A DNA stretch of 64,000 nt from Alsobacter ponti (GTDB taxonomy: Bacteria > Pseudomonadota > Alphaproteobacteria > Rhizobiales > Beijerinckiaceae): NCBI RefSeq assembly GCF_024294805.1, contig NZ_JANCLU010000023.1:1-64000 (forward strand), written 5' to 3'. The notes below the pieces were generated by a model. It did not search any database. It was given only the letters and a program-made list of their open reading frames with translations, and was not told where the DNA came from. The translations under genes were made by a program, and so were the position numbers. Within the stretch, counting starts at the first letter, position 1, and each line of letters opens with the position of its first letter. Shown piece by piece: positions 45,725-53,538 of this stretch.

Positions 45725-46972
45725 TCAGGCGACGATCTCGGCCTTGTCGAGCACCGCCTGCAGCAGCACGTTGGCGCCGGCGGTCGACCATTCTTGCTTG
45801 ATGTCCTCGGTCTCGTTGTGGCTGACGCCGTCCACGCAAGGCGTGAAGATCATCGCGGTGGGGGCGACCCGGGCGATGTAGCAAGCATCGTGCCCCGCGC
45901 CCGAAACGATGTCGCGATAGCTGTAGCCCAGGTGCTCGGCGGCCCGGCGGACCGCCGCGACGCAGCTCTCCTCGAAGGCGACCGGCGCGTAGTAGAAAAT
46001 CTGCCGCACGTCGCTCTCCAGGCCGATTTCGGCGCAGATGGCGGCGACGCCCTCCCGGAGCGCGGCGTCCATGGCCGCCAGCGTGTCGTCGGACGGGTGG
46101 CGGAAGTCGACCGTCAGGAAGCACTGGCCCGGGATGACGTTGCGGCTGTTCGGGTAGGGGTTGCACATGCCCACGGTCGCCACCGCGAGCGGCGCGTGGG
46201 CCCAGCCGATCTTGTTGGCGAGCTCGACGATGCGCGCCGCCCCGAGCAGCGCGTCGCGGCGAACCTTCATCGGCGTCGAGCCGGCGTGGCTCTCGAACCC
46301 GGTGAGGTCGATCTCGTACCAGCGTTGGCCCTGGCCGTGGGTCACGACGCCGATGTCGACGTTCTCGTCCTCGAGGATCGGCCCCTGCTCGATGTGCAGC
46401 TCGAAAAACGCATGGAACGGCCGTCCGCCGACCTTTTCCGGGCCCTGGAAGCCGATCCGCTGCAGCTCGTCGCCGAGCGACTTGCCCTCCTGGTCCAGCC
46501 GCCCATAGGCGAATTCCTCGGTGTACACGCCAGCGAAGACGCCGGACGACACCATGGCGGGGGCGAAGCGCGAGCCCTCCTCGTTGGTCCAGTTGGCGAT
46601 CTCGATGGGATGGCGGGTGCGGATGTTGAGGTCGTTGAGCGAGCGCATCACCTCGAGCGCGCCGAGCACGCCGAGCACGCCGTCGAACTTGCCGCCCGTG
46701 GGCTGGGTGTCGAGGTGGCTGCCCATCACCACCGGCGGAAGGGACTCGTCCAGGCCGGGGCGGCGGGCGAACATGTTGCCCATGCGATCGACCTTCATCG
46801 AGAGGCCGGCCTCGTCGCACCAGCGCGTGAACAGCTCGCGGCCCTGGCGGTCGAGATCGGTCAGGGTCAGCCGCTTGCATCCGCCCTTGGGCGTGCCGCC
46901 GATCTGAGCCATCTCCATCAGGCTGTCCCAGAGGCGCGCGCCGTCGATGCGGATATTGGCAAGCTCGGCCAT
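45725..46972 (-). CDS. hyuC: Beta-ureidopropionase/N-carbamoyl-amino-acid hydrolase (M20 family)
   Basis: Third step of reductive pyrimidine degradation: hydrolyses N-carbamoyl-beta-alanine to beta-alanine, CO2 and NH3. The 415-residue metalloenzyme has the M20 metal motifs GSHLDTQPTGGKFDG and NWTNEEGSRFAP, HIEQGPILE, and a C-terminal SGAGHDACY followed by GVSHNETE. It belongs to the AllC/HyuC group; allantoate or N-carbamoyl-L-amino acids would be alternative substrates, but the hydA partner favours beta-ureidopropionate. It opens the leftward operon, with GGGAGGGG nine bases before the ATG, opposite the RutR-like gene. Confidence 0.92.
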   Translation of the reverse strand: MAELANIRIDGARLWDSLMEMAQIGGTPKGGCKRLTLTDLDRQGRELFTRWCDEAGLSMKVDRMGNMFARRPGLDESLPPVVMGSHLDTQPTGGKFDGVLGVLGALEVMRSLNDLNIRTRHPIEIANWTNEEGSRFAPAMVSSGVFAGVYTEEFAYGRLDQEGKSLGDELQRIGFQGPEKVGGRPFHAFFELHIEQGPILEDENVDIGVVTHGQGQRWYEIDLTGFESHAGSTPMKVRRDALLGAARIVELANKIGWAHAPLAVATVGMCNPYPNSRNVIPGQCFLTVDFRHPSDDTLAAMDAALREGVAAICAEIGLESDVRQIFYYAPVAFEESCVAAVRRAAEHLGYSYRDIVSGAGHDACYIARVAPTAMIFTPCVDGVSHNETEDIKQEWSTAGANVLLQAVLDKAEIVA

Positions 46973-47078
46973 GCTCGAAACCCCTCCCTCGCCGGCGGCC
47001 CAACGGCGGCCCGACCGCGCCTCCGCGCGGCCTGTTGGCCTTGCGCGGAGGACGCGATGGAGCGAGGCTAGTATGAGC

Positions 47079-47094
47079 TTGACCGTTTGGTCAA
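47079..47094. promoter_or_regulatory. RutR-like operator between hyuC and its regulator
   Basis: A perfect inverted repeat TTGACC-GTTT-GGTCAA. It equals the E. coli RutR consensus TTGACCAnnTGGTCAA in both arms, with a centre of GTTT. It lies 107 bp before hyuC and 45 bp before the regulator's proposed start, so it can control both directions. A second copy is at 57805-57820 before preT. Confidence 0.85.
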
Positions 47095-47138
47095 CAATCC
47101 CGGAGCAAGGTTCGGGACACCGTTTTCAGGGGGGCGCT

Positions 47139-47834
47139 TTGACGGGGAAGAAGGCCAAGGCGGCGATCCGCGAGGGCAACGTCCGGCTGATCCTGGAGGC
47201 GGCCGAGGCGGTGTTCGGCGAGCTCGGCTTCGGCGCGGCGACCACCGCCGCCATCGCGGCGCGGGCGGGGCTGCCGAAGGCCAACGTCCATTACTATTTC
47301 CCCTCGAAGGAGGACCTCTACCGCGCGGTGATGGCGCGCGTGCTGGAGACGTGGCTGTCGGCCGCCTCCTCGATGGAGCACAGCGACGATCCCGCCGAGG
47401 CGCTGACGCGCTATATCGAGGCCAAGATGGACCTCAGTCGCTCCAGGCCGCACGGATCCCGCATCTTCGCCAGCGAGATTCTGCGCGGTGCGCCGGTCAT
47501 CGCCGACCACCTGGAGACGACGCTGAAGCAGTGGGTCGCCTCGCGGAGCGCGATCGTCGAACGCTGGATCGCCGAGGGCAAGCTGGCGCCGGTGGAGCCG
47601 CGCACCCTGTTCTTCATGATCTGGGCGACGACGCAGCATTACGCCGACTTCGCTCGGCAAATCGAGGTGCTGAACGACGGCCGCCCGCTCTCGGACGCGC
47701 AGTTCGCGCAGGCCAAGCGCGACGTGGTTGCGATGATCCTGCGCGGCGTGCTCCCGGCGCGCGAGGATGCGCTGGACAATGCGCGAACGAGGCCCGAGAC
47801 GAAAAAAGCCGCCGCGATGGCGCGGCGGCTCTGA
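47139..47834 (+). CDS. RutR-like TetR-family repressor of pyrimidine degradation
   Basis: A 231-residue regulator. The N-terminal HTH (TTAAIAARAGLPKANVHYYFPSKEDLYRAV, about residues 30-60) and the C-terminal segment FFMIWATTQHYADFA closely resemble E. coli RutR, which is released from DNA by uracil or thymine. It diverges from hyuC-hydA-transporter, with a RutR-type palindrome between. I propose the TTG at 47139, preceded by AGGGGGG. The ATG at 47073 would place the operator inside the coding sequence and has a weak site. The 3' end of the gene doubles as the infC terminator. Confidence 0.88.
   Translation: MTGKKAKAAIREGNVRLILEAAEAVFGELGFGAATTAAIAARAGLPKANVHYYFPSKEDLYRAVMARVLETWLSAASSMEHSDDPAEALTRYIEAKMDLSRSRPHGSRIFASEILRGAPVIADHLETTLKQWVASRSAIVERWIAEGKLAPVEPRTLFFMIWATTQHYADFARQIEVLNDGRPLSDAQFAQAKRDVVAMILRGVLPAREDALDNARTRPETKKAAAMARRL
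47802..47830 (-). terminator. Terminator of infC inside the 3' end of the convergent regulator gene
   Basis: Read leftward, a perfect 10-bp stem (AGCCGCCGCG and complement, loop of four) is followed by TTTTTT. It starts 24 bp after the infC stop and lies wholly within the last codons of the RutR-like gene, where it encodes the KKAAAMARR tail. Confidence 0.85.
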
Positions 47835-47853
47835 ACGTCGGCGCCGGCGCGGC

Positions 47854-48396
47854 TCAGCGCGGCGCCATCACCATGATCATCTGGCGGCCTTCCAGCGCGG
47901 GCTCGGCCTCCACCTTCGACACGTCGGCCATCTCGGACTTGACGCGCTCCAGCAGCCGGACGCCGATGTCCTGGTGCGCCATTTCGCGGCCGCGGAAGCG
48001 CAGGGTGACCTTCACCTTGTCGCCTTCCTCGAAGAAGCGGCGCACCGCCTTCATCTTGACCTCGTAATCGTGGTCGTCGATGCCGGGCCGCAGCTTGATC
48101 TCCTTGACCTCGACGGTCTTCTGCTTCTTGCGGGCCTCGGCGGCCTTCTTCTGCTCGTTGAACTTGAACTTGCCGTAGTCGAGGAACTTGCAGACGGGCG
48201 GAGTCGAATTGGGGGCGATCTCGACGAGATCGAAGCCGGACTCCTCGGCCAGCCTCAGGGCGTCGATGAAGGGCACGATGCCCTTGTTCGCGCCGGTTTC
48301 GTCGATGAGCTGCACTTCCCGGACACCCCGGATGTCTCGATTCGCGCGCGGCCCTTCCTTCTGTGGGACCGGGGCGGCTCTCATGGGTCTGCGAAT
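47854..48396 (-). CDS. infC: Translation initiation factor IF-3, AUU start codon
   Basis: IF-3 binds 30S subunits, checks the start codon-anticodon match and prevents premature 50S joining. The 180-residue protein has the N-domain ([20 protein letters not shown] and [21 protein letters not shown]), the linker and the C-domain ([34 protein letters not shown]). I start at an ATT codon (48396-48394). AGGAGA lies eight bases upstream and the product begins RRPMRAAP, as in rhizobial IF-3. The ATG at 48384 is 20 bases from that site. An AUU start is the basis of infC autoregulation in E. coli. Confidence 0.93.
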   Translation of the reverse strand: MRRPMRAAPVPQKEGPRANRDIRGVREVQLIDETGANKGIVPFIDALRLAEESGFDLVEIAPNSTPPVCKFLDYGKFKFNEQKKAAEARKKQKTVEVKEIKLRPGIDDHDYEVKMKAVRRFFEEGDKVKVTLRFRGREMAHQDIGVRLLERVKSEMADVSKVEAEPALEGRQMIMVMAPR

Positions 48397-48404
48397 GGCG
48401 GCAA

Positions 48405-48410
48405 TCTCCT
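48405..48410 (-). promoter_or_regulatory. Ribosome-binding site that decides the infC start
   Basis: AGGAGA on the minus strand, eight bases before ATT at 48396 and 20 before the first ATG. Only the ATT has correct spacing. Confidence 0.8.
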
Positions 48411-48541
48411 GTTGGCCCGTCCGGCGCGGCGTGGCTGTCCATCAGCCACGGCTCCTCGGCCGACGACGAGGGGTCAGCTTCGACGATCAGTAAATTCGCT
48501 GAAAGCGCGCCCGAGTCAACACGGGAAACGCCGGATTTCGT

Positions 48542-49759
48542 TCAGTCCTCGCGGCCGATCAGCGCGCCGTACAGGTCCAGCGTCTCCCCAACCATCTTTT
48601 CCAGCGAAAAATGCGCCTCCACATGGGCCCGCGCCCGGCGAGCCATGGCGTCGCGGGCGCTGGCACCCATGCCGAGCGCGGCGGAGATGGCTTCGGCCAG
48701 CGCCGCAGCGTCGCCGGCCGGCACGCGCCAGCCGGTGCGCGCCGAGGCCTGCGCCTCCGGCGGCGCCAGCACGGTCTCGGGCACTGCGCCGAGATCCGAC
48801 ACCACCACCGGGGCGCCCATCGCCTGCGCCTCCACCGCAGAGCGGCCGAAGGCCTCCGGCTCGGTCGACGGCACGGTGACGACGGACGCGGCGAGGAAGG
48901 CGGCCGGCATGTCGGCGCAATGGCCGACCCGGTGCACGACGCCGCCCAGCCTGAGGCCCTCGACCAGCGCGTCCAGCTCGCGCACGTAGTTGTCGCGCCC
49001 CTGCGGGTCGCCGGCCAGCACGACGGCGATGTCGTCATGGCCGCGATCGCGCAGCAGGCGCGCCGCTTCGATGAGAACCTTCTGGCCTTTCCACGCCGTC
49101 AGGCGCGCGGCGAGCAGGACGATGCGGCGGTGCGGCTCGACGCCCCAGGCCTTGCGCAGCCGCTCGACGCGCTCGGGCTCGACGCCGGCGGGCGCGAAGG
49201 CGCGCAGGTCGGTGCCTCGATGAATGACGCGCACCCGGTCCCGCGCGAAGGCGTGCATGCGGCCGATCAGGTCGGCTGTGTAGTGCGAGTTGGCGATCAC
49301 CGCGTCGCCGCGCGCCATCACCGAGTTGTACAGCACCTTCACCGCCGAGCGGCCGGCATAGGAGCCGTGATAGGTGGTTACGAACGGGATGCCGAGCGCC
49401 CGCGTGGCCATTAGCGCGCTCCACGCCGGCGCGCGGGACCGGGCGTGGACGAGGTCGACGCCCTCGTCGAGGCAGACGGCGCGCAGCCGCCGCGCGTTGG
49501 CCAGCATGCGGAACGGGTTCTTCGAGCGCGCCGGCAGCCGGATCCAGATGCCGCCCTTGGCCTGCAGCTCGGCGACCAGCCGCCCGCCTTCCGTGGCGAC
49601 GAGAGCGCGCGCTCCGGCTTGGGCGAGGCCGTCGGCGATGTCGACCGTGGTGCGTTCCGCGCCGCCTGCGTCGAGCTCCGGCACGACCTGCAGGATCGTG
49701 CGGCCGGCCAGCGAGGCGGCCTGCGAGCGCGCGAAGGAGAACGGCGCGGGCTGTCGCAT
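48542..49759 (-). CDS. Glycosyltransferase family 4
   Basis: A 405-residue GT-B glycosyltransferase. The N-terminal half has the GT4 opening ILQVVPELDAGGAERTTVDIA (about residues 22-42) and DLVHARSRAPAWSALMA. The C-terminal GT1-type domain has LLAARLTAWKGQKVLIEAA and the catalytic EPEAFGRSAVEAQAMGAPVVVSD, with the two conserved glutamates of the EX7E motif. It would act at the cytoplasmic membrane on lipid-linked sugars or LPS core; no other polysaccharide gene is near, so its product is unknown. The start at 49759 lacks a strong ribosome-binding site. It diverges from the hydrolase gene. Confidence 0.85.
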   Translation of the reverse strand: MRQPAPFSFARSQAASLAGRTILQVVPELDAGGAERTTVDIADGLAQAGARALVATEGGRLVAELQAKGGIWIRLPARSKNPFRMLANARRLRAVCLDEGVDLVHARSRAPAWSALMATRALGIPFVTTYHGSYAGRSAVKVLYNSVMARGDAVIANSHYTADLIGRMHAFARDRVRVIHRGTDLRAFAPAGVEPERVERLRKAWGVEPHRRIVLLAARLTAWKGQKVLIEAARLLRDRGHDDIAVVLAGDPQGRDNYVRELDALVEGLRLGGVVHRVGHCADMPAAFLAASVVTVPSTEPEAFGRSAVEAQAMGAPVVVSDLGAVPETVLAPPEAQASARTGWRVPAGDAAALAEAISAALGMGASARDAMARRARAHVEAHFSLEKMVGETLDLYGALIGRED

Positions 49760-49853
49760 CAGGCCCGGCCGGGATACAAGAGGCGCGGCGCGCGGGGCGC
49801 GCGAGCACAGGCCGGGCGACTCAGGTCGAAAACGGTCATGAACGAGGTTTACG

Positions 49854-50633
49854 GTGAGCCCGGACGATCTGCAATTTCTCGACGTGGGCGTGGCGCCCGA
49901 TATCCGCAGGATCGCGTTCATGCGCCGGGCGGGCCACGAACCCTGCGTGGTGTGGCTGGGCGGCTTCCGGTCCGACATGACAGCCACCAAGGCGCAGGCG
50001 CTCGACGACTGGGCGGCGCGCACGGGGGCGGCTTTCCTGCGCATGGACTATTCCGGGCACGGCCGGTCGGGTGGCCGCTTCGAGGACGGAACCGTGTCGC
50101 GCTGGCTGGAGGAGGCTCTTGCCGTCATCCGCGCCGAGGCGGGGCCGCGGCCCATCCTGGTCGGCTCGTCGATGGGCGGCTGGATCGCGCTGCTGGCCGC
50201 GCGCGCCCTGCGCGCCGAGGGGCGCGGCCTGTCCGGGCTGGTGCTCATCGCGCCGGCGGCGGACTTCACTCAGGCGCTGATGTGGCCGGCCTTTCCGGAG
50301 GCGGTGCGCGCCGAGATCATGGAGAAGGGCGTCTGGCTGCGCCCGTCCGCCTACTCGGACGAGCCCTACCCGATCACCCGCGCGCTGATCGAGGACGGGC
50401 GCCGGCACCTGCTGCTCGACGGCGCGCCGCTGACGACCGGCTGCCCGGTCCACATCCTGCAAGGGATGCAGGATCCCGACGTGCCGTGGCGGCACGCGCT
50501 GCGCGTCGTCGAGATGCTGCCCGGCGACGAGGTCGTGACGACTCTGATCAAGGACGGAGACCATCGCCTGTCGCGCCCGCAGGATATCGAGCGGCTCGTC
50601 GAGGCGGTGGCTGGCGTGGCGCGCCCGGCCTGA
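49854..50633 (+). CDS. Alpha/beta hydrolase
   Basis: A 259-residue serine hydrolase with the nucleophile elbow VGSSMGGW (Ser at about residue 104), oxyanion region WLGGFRSDM, Asp in GMQDPDVPW and His in KDGDHRLS. The layout RMDYSGHGRSGG upstream of the nucleophile resembles bacterial palmitoyl-thioesterase ABHD10-like hydrolases. No signal peptide is seen, so it is probably cytosolic. The GTG start has a GAGG site six bases upstream. Substrate unknown. Confidence 0.82.
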   Translation: MSPDDLQFLDVGVAPDIRRIAFMRRAGHEPCVVWLGGFRSDMTATKAQALDDWAARTGAAFLRMDYSGHGRSGGRFEDGTVSRWLEEALAVIRAEAGPRPILVGSSMGGWIALLAARALRAEGRGLSGLVLIAPAADFTQALMWPAFPEAVRAEIMEKGVWLRPSAYSDEPYPITRALIEDGRRHLLLDGAPLTTGCPVHILQGMQDPDVPWRHALRVVEMLPGDEVVTTLIKDGDHRLSRPQDIERLVEAVAGVARPA

Positions 50634-50676
50634 CCGGGACGGGCGGCCCGCCCGTCCCCGCCGCGGGGCGCTCGGC

Positions 50677-50976
50677 TCAGTGGACGCTGACGGGAGTCAG
50701 GTCGTTTTCCCAGGCGTTGGCGATGGCCGCGTTGCGGCTGTCGGTCACCAGGATCGGCGTGCCGTCCGCGCCGAGCAGCGCGAACAGGTCGAGGCCGGGC
50801 TGCAGCGCCGGCGCCTGCGGGAACAGGCGGCTCAGGTCGTCGGAGCGGATCGCGCGGACATAGGCGATCTGCCCTTCGCCGAGATTGGCGAGCGCCTGCG
50901 CGGACATGCTCTCGGCAGCGGCGTGAGCCAGCGGCGGCAGCGAGATGGCGGCGGGAGTCTTGGTCGGGTCGTTCAT
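50677..50976 (-). CDS. DUF1150 family protein, hsp20-associated
   Basis: A 99-residue protein whose C-terminal two-thirds (GEGQIAYVRAIRSDDLSRLFP, then LDLFALLGADGTPILVTDSRNAAIANAWEND) matches the DUF1150 pattern. In alphaproteobacteria such genes often lie just downstream of small heat-shock protein genes, as here (67-bp gap after hsp20), suggesting co-expression in heat stress. Function unknown. It is strongly acidic and soluble. Confidence 0.75.
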   Translation of the reverse strand: MNDPTKTPAAISLPPLAHAAAESMSAQALANLGEGQIAYVRAIRSDDLSRLFPQAPALQPGLDLFALLGADGTPILVTDSRNAAIANAWENDLTPVSVH

Positions 50977-51043
50977 AGCGCACCCTCCTTTGAGCGGAGC
51001 GTTTTCAGGGGAAGCAAGGCGCGGGCCAGCGTGCGAGGCCCCG

Positions 51044-51472
51044 TCAGTCACGCGCCAGGATGTCGATCTTGCGCACGACGCGCTCCGCCTCGGGGCGGAT
51101 GAGATCGATGGAGAGCAGACCGTTGGCGAGGTCCGCTCCGAGGACTTCGAGTCCGTCGGCCAGCAGGAACGCGCGCTGGAACTGCCGCGCGGCGATGCCG
51201 CGATGCAGAAACTGGCGCTCACGCTCCTCGTTCTGACGGCCCCGGATCACGAGCTGGTTCTCTTCCAGCGTGATTTCGAGCTGATCGCGCGTAAACCCGG
51301 CCAGGGCCAAGGTGATCCTCAGCATCTCCGGCTCGTCCCCGCAGCGCTGGATTCGCTCGATGTTGTAGGGCGGGTAGCCTTCCGAGGCGGCCTTGGCCAC
51401 CCGGCTGAGCGCCCGCTCGACCTCGTCGAAGCCAAGCAGGAACGGTGACGACAGAGACGGTACACGCGACAT
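51044..51472 (-). CDS. Small heat-shock protein, Hsp20/IbpA family
   Basis: A 142-residue holdase chaperone that binds unfolding proteins. The alpha-crystallin domain spans about residues 34-128, with PPYNIERIQRCGDEPEMLRITLALAGF, the LEENQLVIRGRQ strand, FLHRGIAARQFQRAFLLAD and the C-terminal NGLLSIDLIRPE. It has the IbpA-like FDEVERAL N-terminus but lacks a clear IxI tail. A sigma-32-type promoter and an RNA-thermometer-like leader precede it, and the DUF1150 gene follows. Confidence 0.93.
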   Translation of the reverse strand: MSRVPSLSSPFLLGFDEVERALSRVAKAASEGYPPYNIERIQRCGDEPEMLRITLALAGFTRDQLEITLEENQLVIRGRQNEERERQFLHRGIAARQFQRAFLLADGLEVLGADLANGLLSIDLIRPEAERVVRKIDILARD

Positions 51473-51542
51473 TTCGAAGCCCTGTCCCGAGGCACTTCGT
51501 TTGGGGCCCGCTCATGCAGCACCCCAGAAGCCTTTTGGCCTC
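51473..51542 (-). promoter_or_regulatory. ROSE-like RNA thermometer candidate in the hsp20 leader
   Basis: The roughly 70-nt leader can form three hairpins: GAGGCC-AAAA-GGCUUC, a GGGG...CCCC stem with inner GCU/AGC, and a last one at 51475-51499. The last pairs CGAAG with CUUCG, two bases before the AUG, and encloses the AGGG ribosome-binding site opposite UGCC with imperfect, possibly G-G, pairing. Rhizobial ROSE elements have this architecture. Folding was done by eye. Confidence 0.55.
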
Positions 51543-51549
51543 AGGCGGA

Positions 51550-51578
51550 ATATGGCCGCGCCCCCGCCCCGGTTCAAG
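51550..51578 (-). promoter_or_regulatory. RpoH (sigma-32) promoter of hsp20
   Basis: On the minus strand CTTGAA (51573-51578) is separated by 17 bp from CCATAT (51550-51555). This matches the alphaproteobacterial heat-shock consensus CTTGAC-N17-CCTATAT. Transcription would start near 51542, giving the 70-nt leader. Confidence 0.75.
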
Positions 51579-51698
51579 GGCTCCCGGGCCCGCGGGCGTC
51601 CGGCCGCTTTGGCGCTTGCGCCCCGGGCGCGGCTTGGACATGGTGCGCCCGTTTTCGCAGCGCCGGCCCGGCCGGCGCGAACCCGGAGCCACGCGTCC

Positions 51699-52625
51699 AT
51701 GAAGGACTTCGACATTCTCGCCATGGGCGAGCCGCTGATGGAGTTCAACGAGGTGGAGCGCGAGGGTGAGCGCGTGTTCCTGCCCGGCCATGGCGGCGAC
51801 ACCTCCAACGCCGCGGTCGCGGCCGCCCGCCAGGGCGCGAAGGTGGCCTATTTCACCGCGCTCGGGGACGACGCCTTCGGCCGGGACTTCCTGCGGCTGT
51901 GGGACGACGAGGGGGTCGACCGCTGGAAGGTGATCCTTCGCGCGGACGCCCCCACCGGCATCTACTTCATCTCGCACGGCCCCGAGGGTCACGAGTTCAG
52001 CTACTACCGCGCCGGTTCGGCGGCGAGCCGCGTCGGCCCGGCGGACCTCCCGCGCGAGCTGATCGCCGCCTCGCGCGTGCTGCACGTCTCCGGCATCAGC
52101 CAGGCCATCTCCGCCTCGGCGTGCGACGCCGCCTTCGAGGCGATCGCCCATGCCCGGCGGTCCGGCACGCTGGTCAGCTACGACACCAATCTGCGGCTGC
52201 GCCTGTGGCCGCTGGAGCGCGCCCGCGCCGTCATCCACGCCGCGCTCGGCATGACCGACATCTGCCTGCCGGGCCTCGACGACGCTCGCCAGCTCACTGG
52301 GCTCGACCGGCCGGAGGACATCTGCGCGCGCTATCTCGAGTTCGGCTGCTCCATCGTCGCGCTCACCATGGGCAAGGAGGGGACGCTGGTCGCCGTGCCG
52401 GGCGAGACGCGCCGCATTCCCGCCCGCGTGGTCACCGCGGTCGACGCGACCGGGGCGGGTGACGCCTTCGACGGCGCGTTCCTCGCCCATTACCTCGCGT
52501 GCGGCGACGCCTTCGAGGCGGCAGCCTACGCCAACGCCGCGGCTGCCTTGTCGACGCAGGGCTACGGCGCGGTCGGCCCGCTGCCGTACCGACCCGATGT
52601 CGAGGCGTTCATGGCGCAGGCGTGA
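51699..52625 (+). CDS. PfkB-family sugar kinase, 2-dehydro-3-deoxygluconokinase-like
   Basis: A 308-residue kinase of the ribokinase family. It has GEPLMEFNEVE at the N-terminus, GGDTSNAAVAAARQG (sugar-binding), SYYRAGSAASR as in KDG kinases, DTNLRLRLWP, and the C-terminal ATP/catalytic motif VDATGAGDAFDGAF. KDG kinase phosphorylates 2-keto-3-deoxygluconate from hexuronate or aldonate dehydration, which would connect with the sugar-acid genes at 6993-21422, but the distance makes this tentative. It diverges from hsp20. Confidence 0.85.
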   Translation: MKDFDILAMGEPLMEFNEVEREGERVFLPGHGGDTSNAAVAAARQGAKVAYFTALGDDAFGRDFLRLWDDEGVDRWKVILRADAPTGIYFISHGPEGHEFSYYRAGSAASRVGPADLPRELIAASRVLHVSGISQAISASACDAAFEAIAHARRSGTLVSYDTNLRLRLWPLERARAVIHAALGMTDICLPGLDDARQLTGLDRPEDICARYLEFGCSIVALTMGKEGTLVAVPGETRRIPARVVTAVDATGAGDAFDGAFLAHYLACGDAFEAAAYANAAAALSTQGYGAVGPLPYRPDVEAFMAQA

Positions 52626-52734
52626 GCCGGGCTCCGCCGGTTCTGCTTTTCACGTAAGGGCTGTGACCTAAGGTTTTCACCCGATTGTCTTGCTCCGCGC
52701 CCGGAGTCAGAAAAAGGGGCGAGAGGGTTCACAC

Positions 52735-52956
52735 ATGGCAAACAGACATCCATCGGGGCGTCCGATGCACCGGCGAAAGCTGGGCGTCGCGTCCAACGTG
52801 CGCTGGCCGAGGGACGGGTTCCTCAACCCGCGCCTCGAGAAGGGCATGGTCGACCTGGCGGGCGGTTTCGGTTTCCGGCTGCCGGAAGCGACGCACGACC
52901 ATCTGCATCACATCGCGCTGGCGCGCAAGAATCGCGACGGCGAGACGCGGGATTGA
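52735..52956 (+). CDS. Hypothetical basic protein, 73 residues
   Basis: Short protein beginning MANRHPSGRPMHRRKLG, with PRDGFLNPRLEKGMVDLAGGFGFRLPE and a His-rich HDHLHHIA segment near the C-terminus. No membrane segment or recognised family. A GAGAGGG ribosome-binding site lies about nine bases before the ATG and a strong terminator follows the stop, so it is probably a real monocistronic gene. The cluster of histidines might bind a metal, which is a guess. Confidence 0.55.
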   Translation: MANRHPSGRPMHRRKLGVASNVRWPRDGFLNPRLEKGMVDLAGGFGFRLPEATHDHLHHIALARKNRDGETRD

Positions 52957-52991
52957 CCGTCCGCCGGGCGGCATCGAGGGCTCCAGACGCA

Positions 52992-53019
52992 AAAGCCTCG
53001 GCGCCGCCGAGGCTTTCTT
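52992..53019. terminator. Bidirectional terminator between two small genes
   Basis: A perfect 11-bp stem AAAGCCTCGGC with its complement and a three-base loop lies between the convergent genes. It has T-rich tails rightward (TTTCTT) and a short one leftward (TTTT). Confidence 0.8.
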
Positions 53020-53062
53020 GTTGCCGGGGGATCGAATGTAGCGGGGGAGCGCCGTTTCCCAA

Positions 53063-53353
53063 TCAGGCTTCGGCGGTCACCTGCGCCTGCATGGCGTGCG
53101 AATAGCGGAACATCGCCTTGATGAGCTTCAGCGCCTCGCCGAGCCCGGCCGCCTGGGTCTCGTAGTCGAAGTCGCCGGCGTCGACCTGTTTCACCGAGCG
53201 CAGCACCTCCAGCTCGATCGCGGCCATGCGCTGGCGCGTCTCCGGGGTGCGCAGCATCTCGCCGTGAAGCGCATGAACCGCATTCATCAGGGCGGCGATG
53301 GTGATGGTGTCGACCGCGCCCTGACGGTCCTCGTCGCTCGCGAAATGGCTCAT
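53063..53353 (-). CDS. Hypothetical helical protein, 96 residues
   Basis: All-helical-looking cytosolic protein (MSHFASDEDRQGAVDTI, then IAALMNAVHALHGEMLRTPETRQR and FDYETQAAGLGEALKLIKAMFR). No family recognised. The ATG at 53353 has GGAGA seven bases upstream, which favours it over upstream in-frame codons. It lies alone between a terminator and a 185-bp spacer. Confidence 0.6.
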   Translation of the reverse strand: MSHFASDEDRQGAVDTITIAALMNAVHALHGEMLRTPETRQRMAAIELEVLRSVKQVDAGDFDYETQAAGLGEALKLIKAMFRYSHAMQAQVTAEA

Positions 53354-53538
53354 GAACAATCTCCAGGGTCTCGGACGACAATGCCCGCCCGCCTCAAGAC
53401 AAAGGTAAGCATGAGCGCGGCGGCGCGATGTGCGATCCCGCACATGCCCGGGTGACACGGATCGGCAAGGCCATGGTTGCCGCGCGAAAGTTGAGAATAT
53501 CTCAACCTGTGCGCGTCCGGCGAGGACGGCGGGGAGGC

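Noticed and set aside
47073-47138. ATG at 47073 as start of the RutR-like regulator
   Set aside because: It would put the operator palindrome inside the coding region and has no good ribosome-binding site; the TTG at 47139 has AGGGGGG just upstream.
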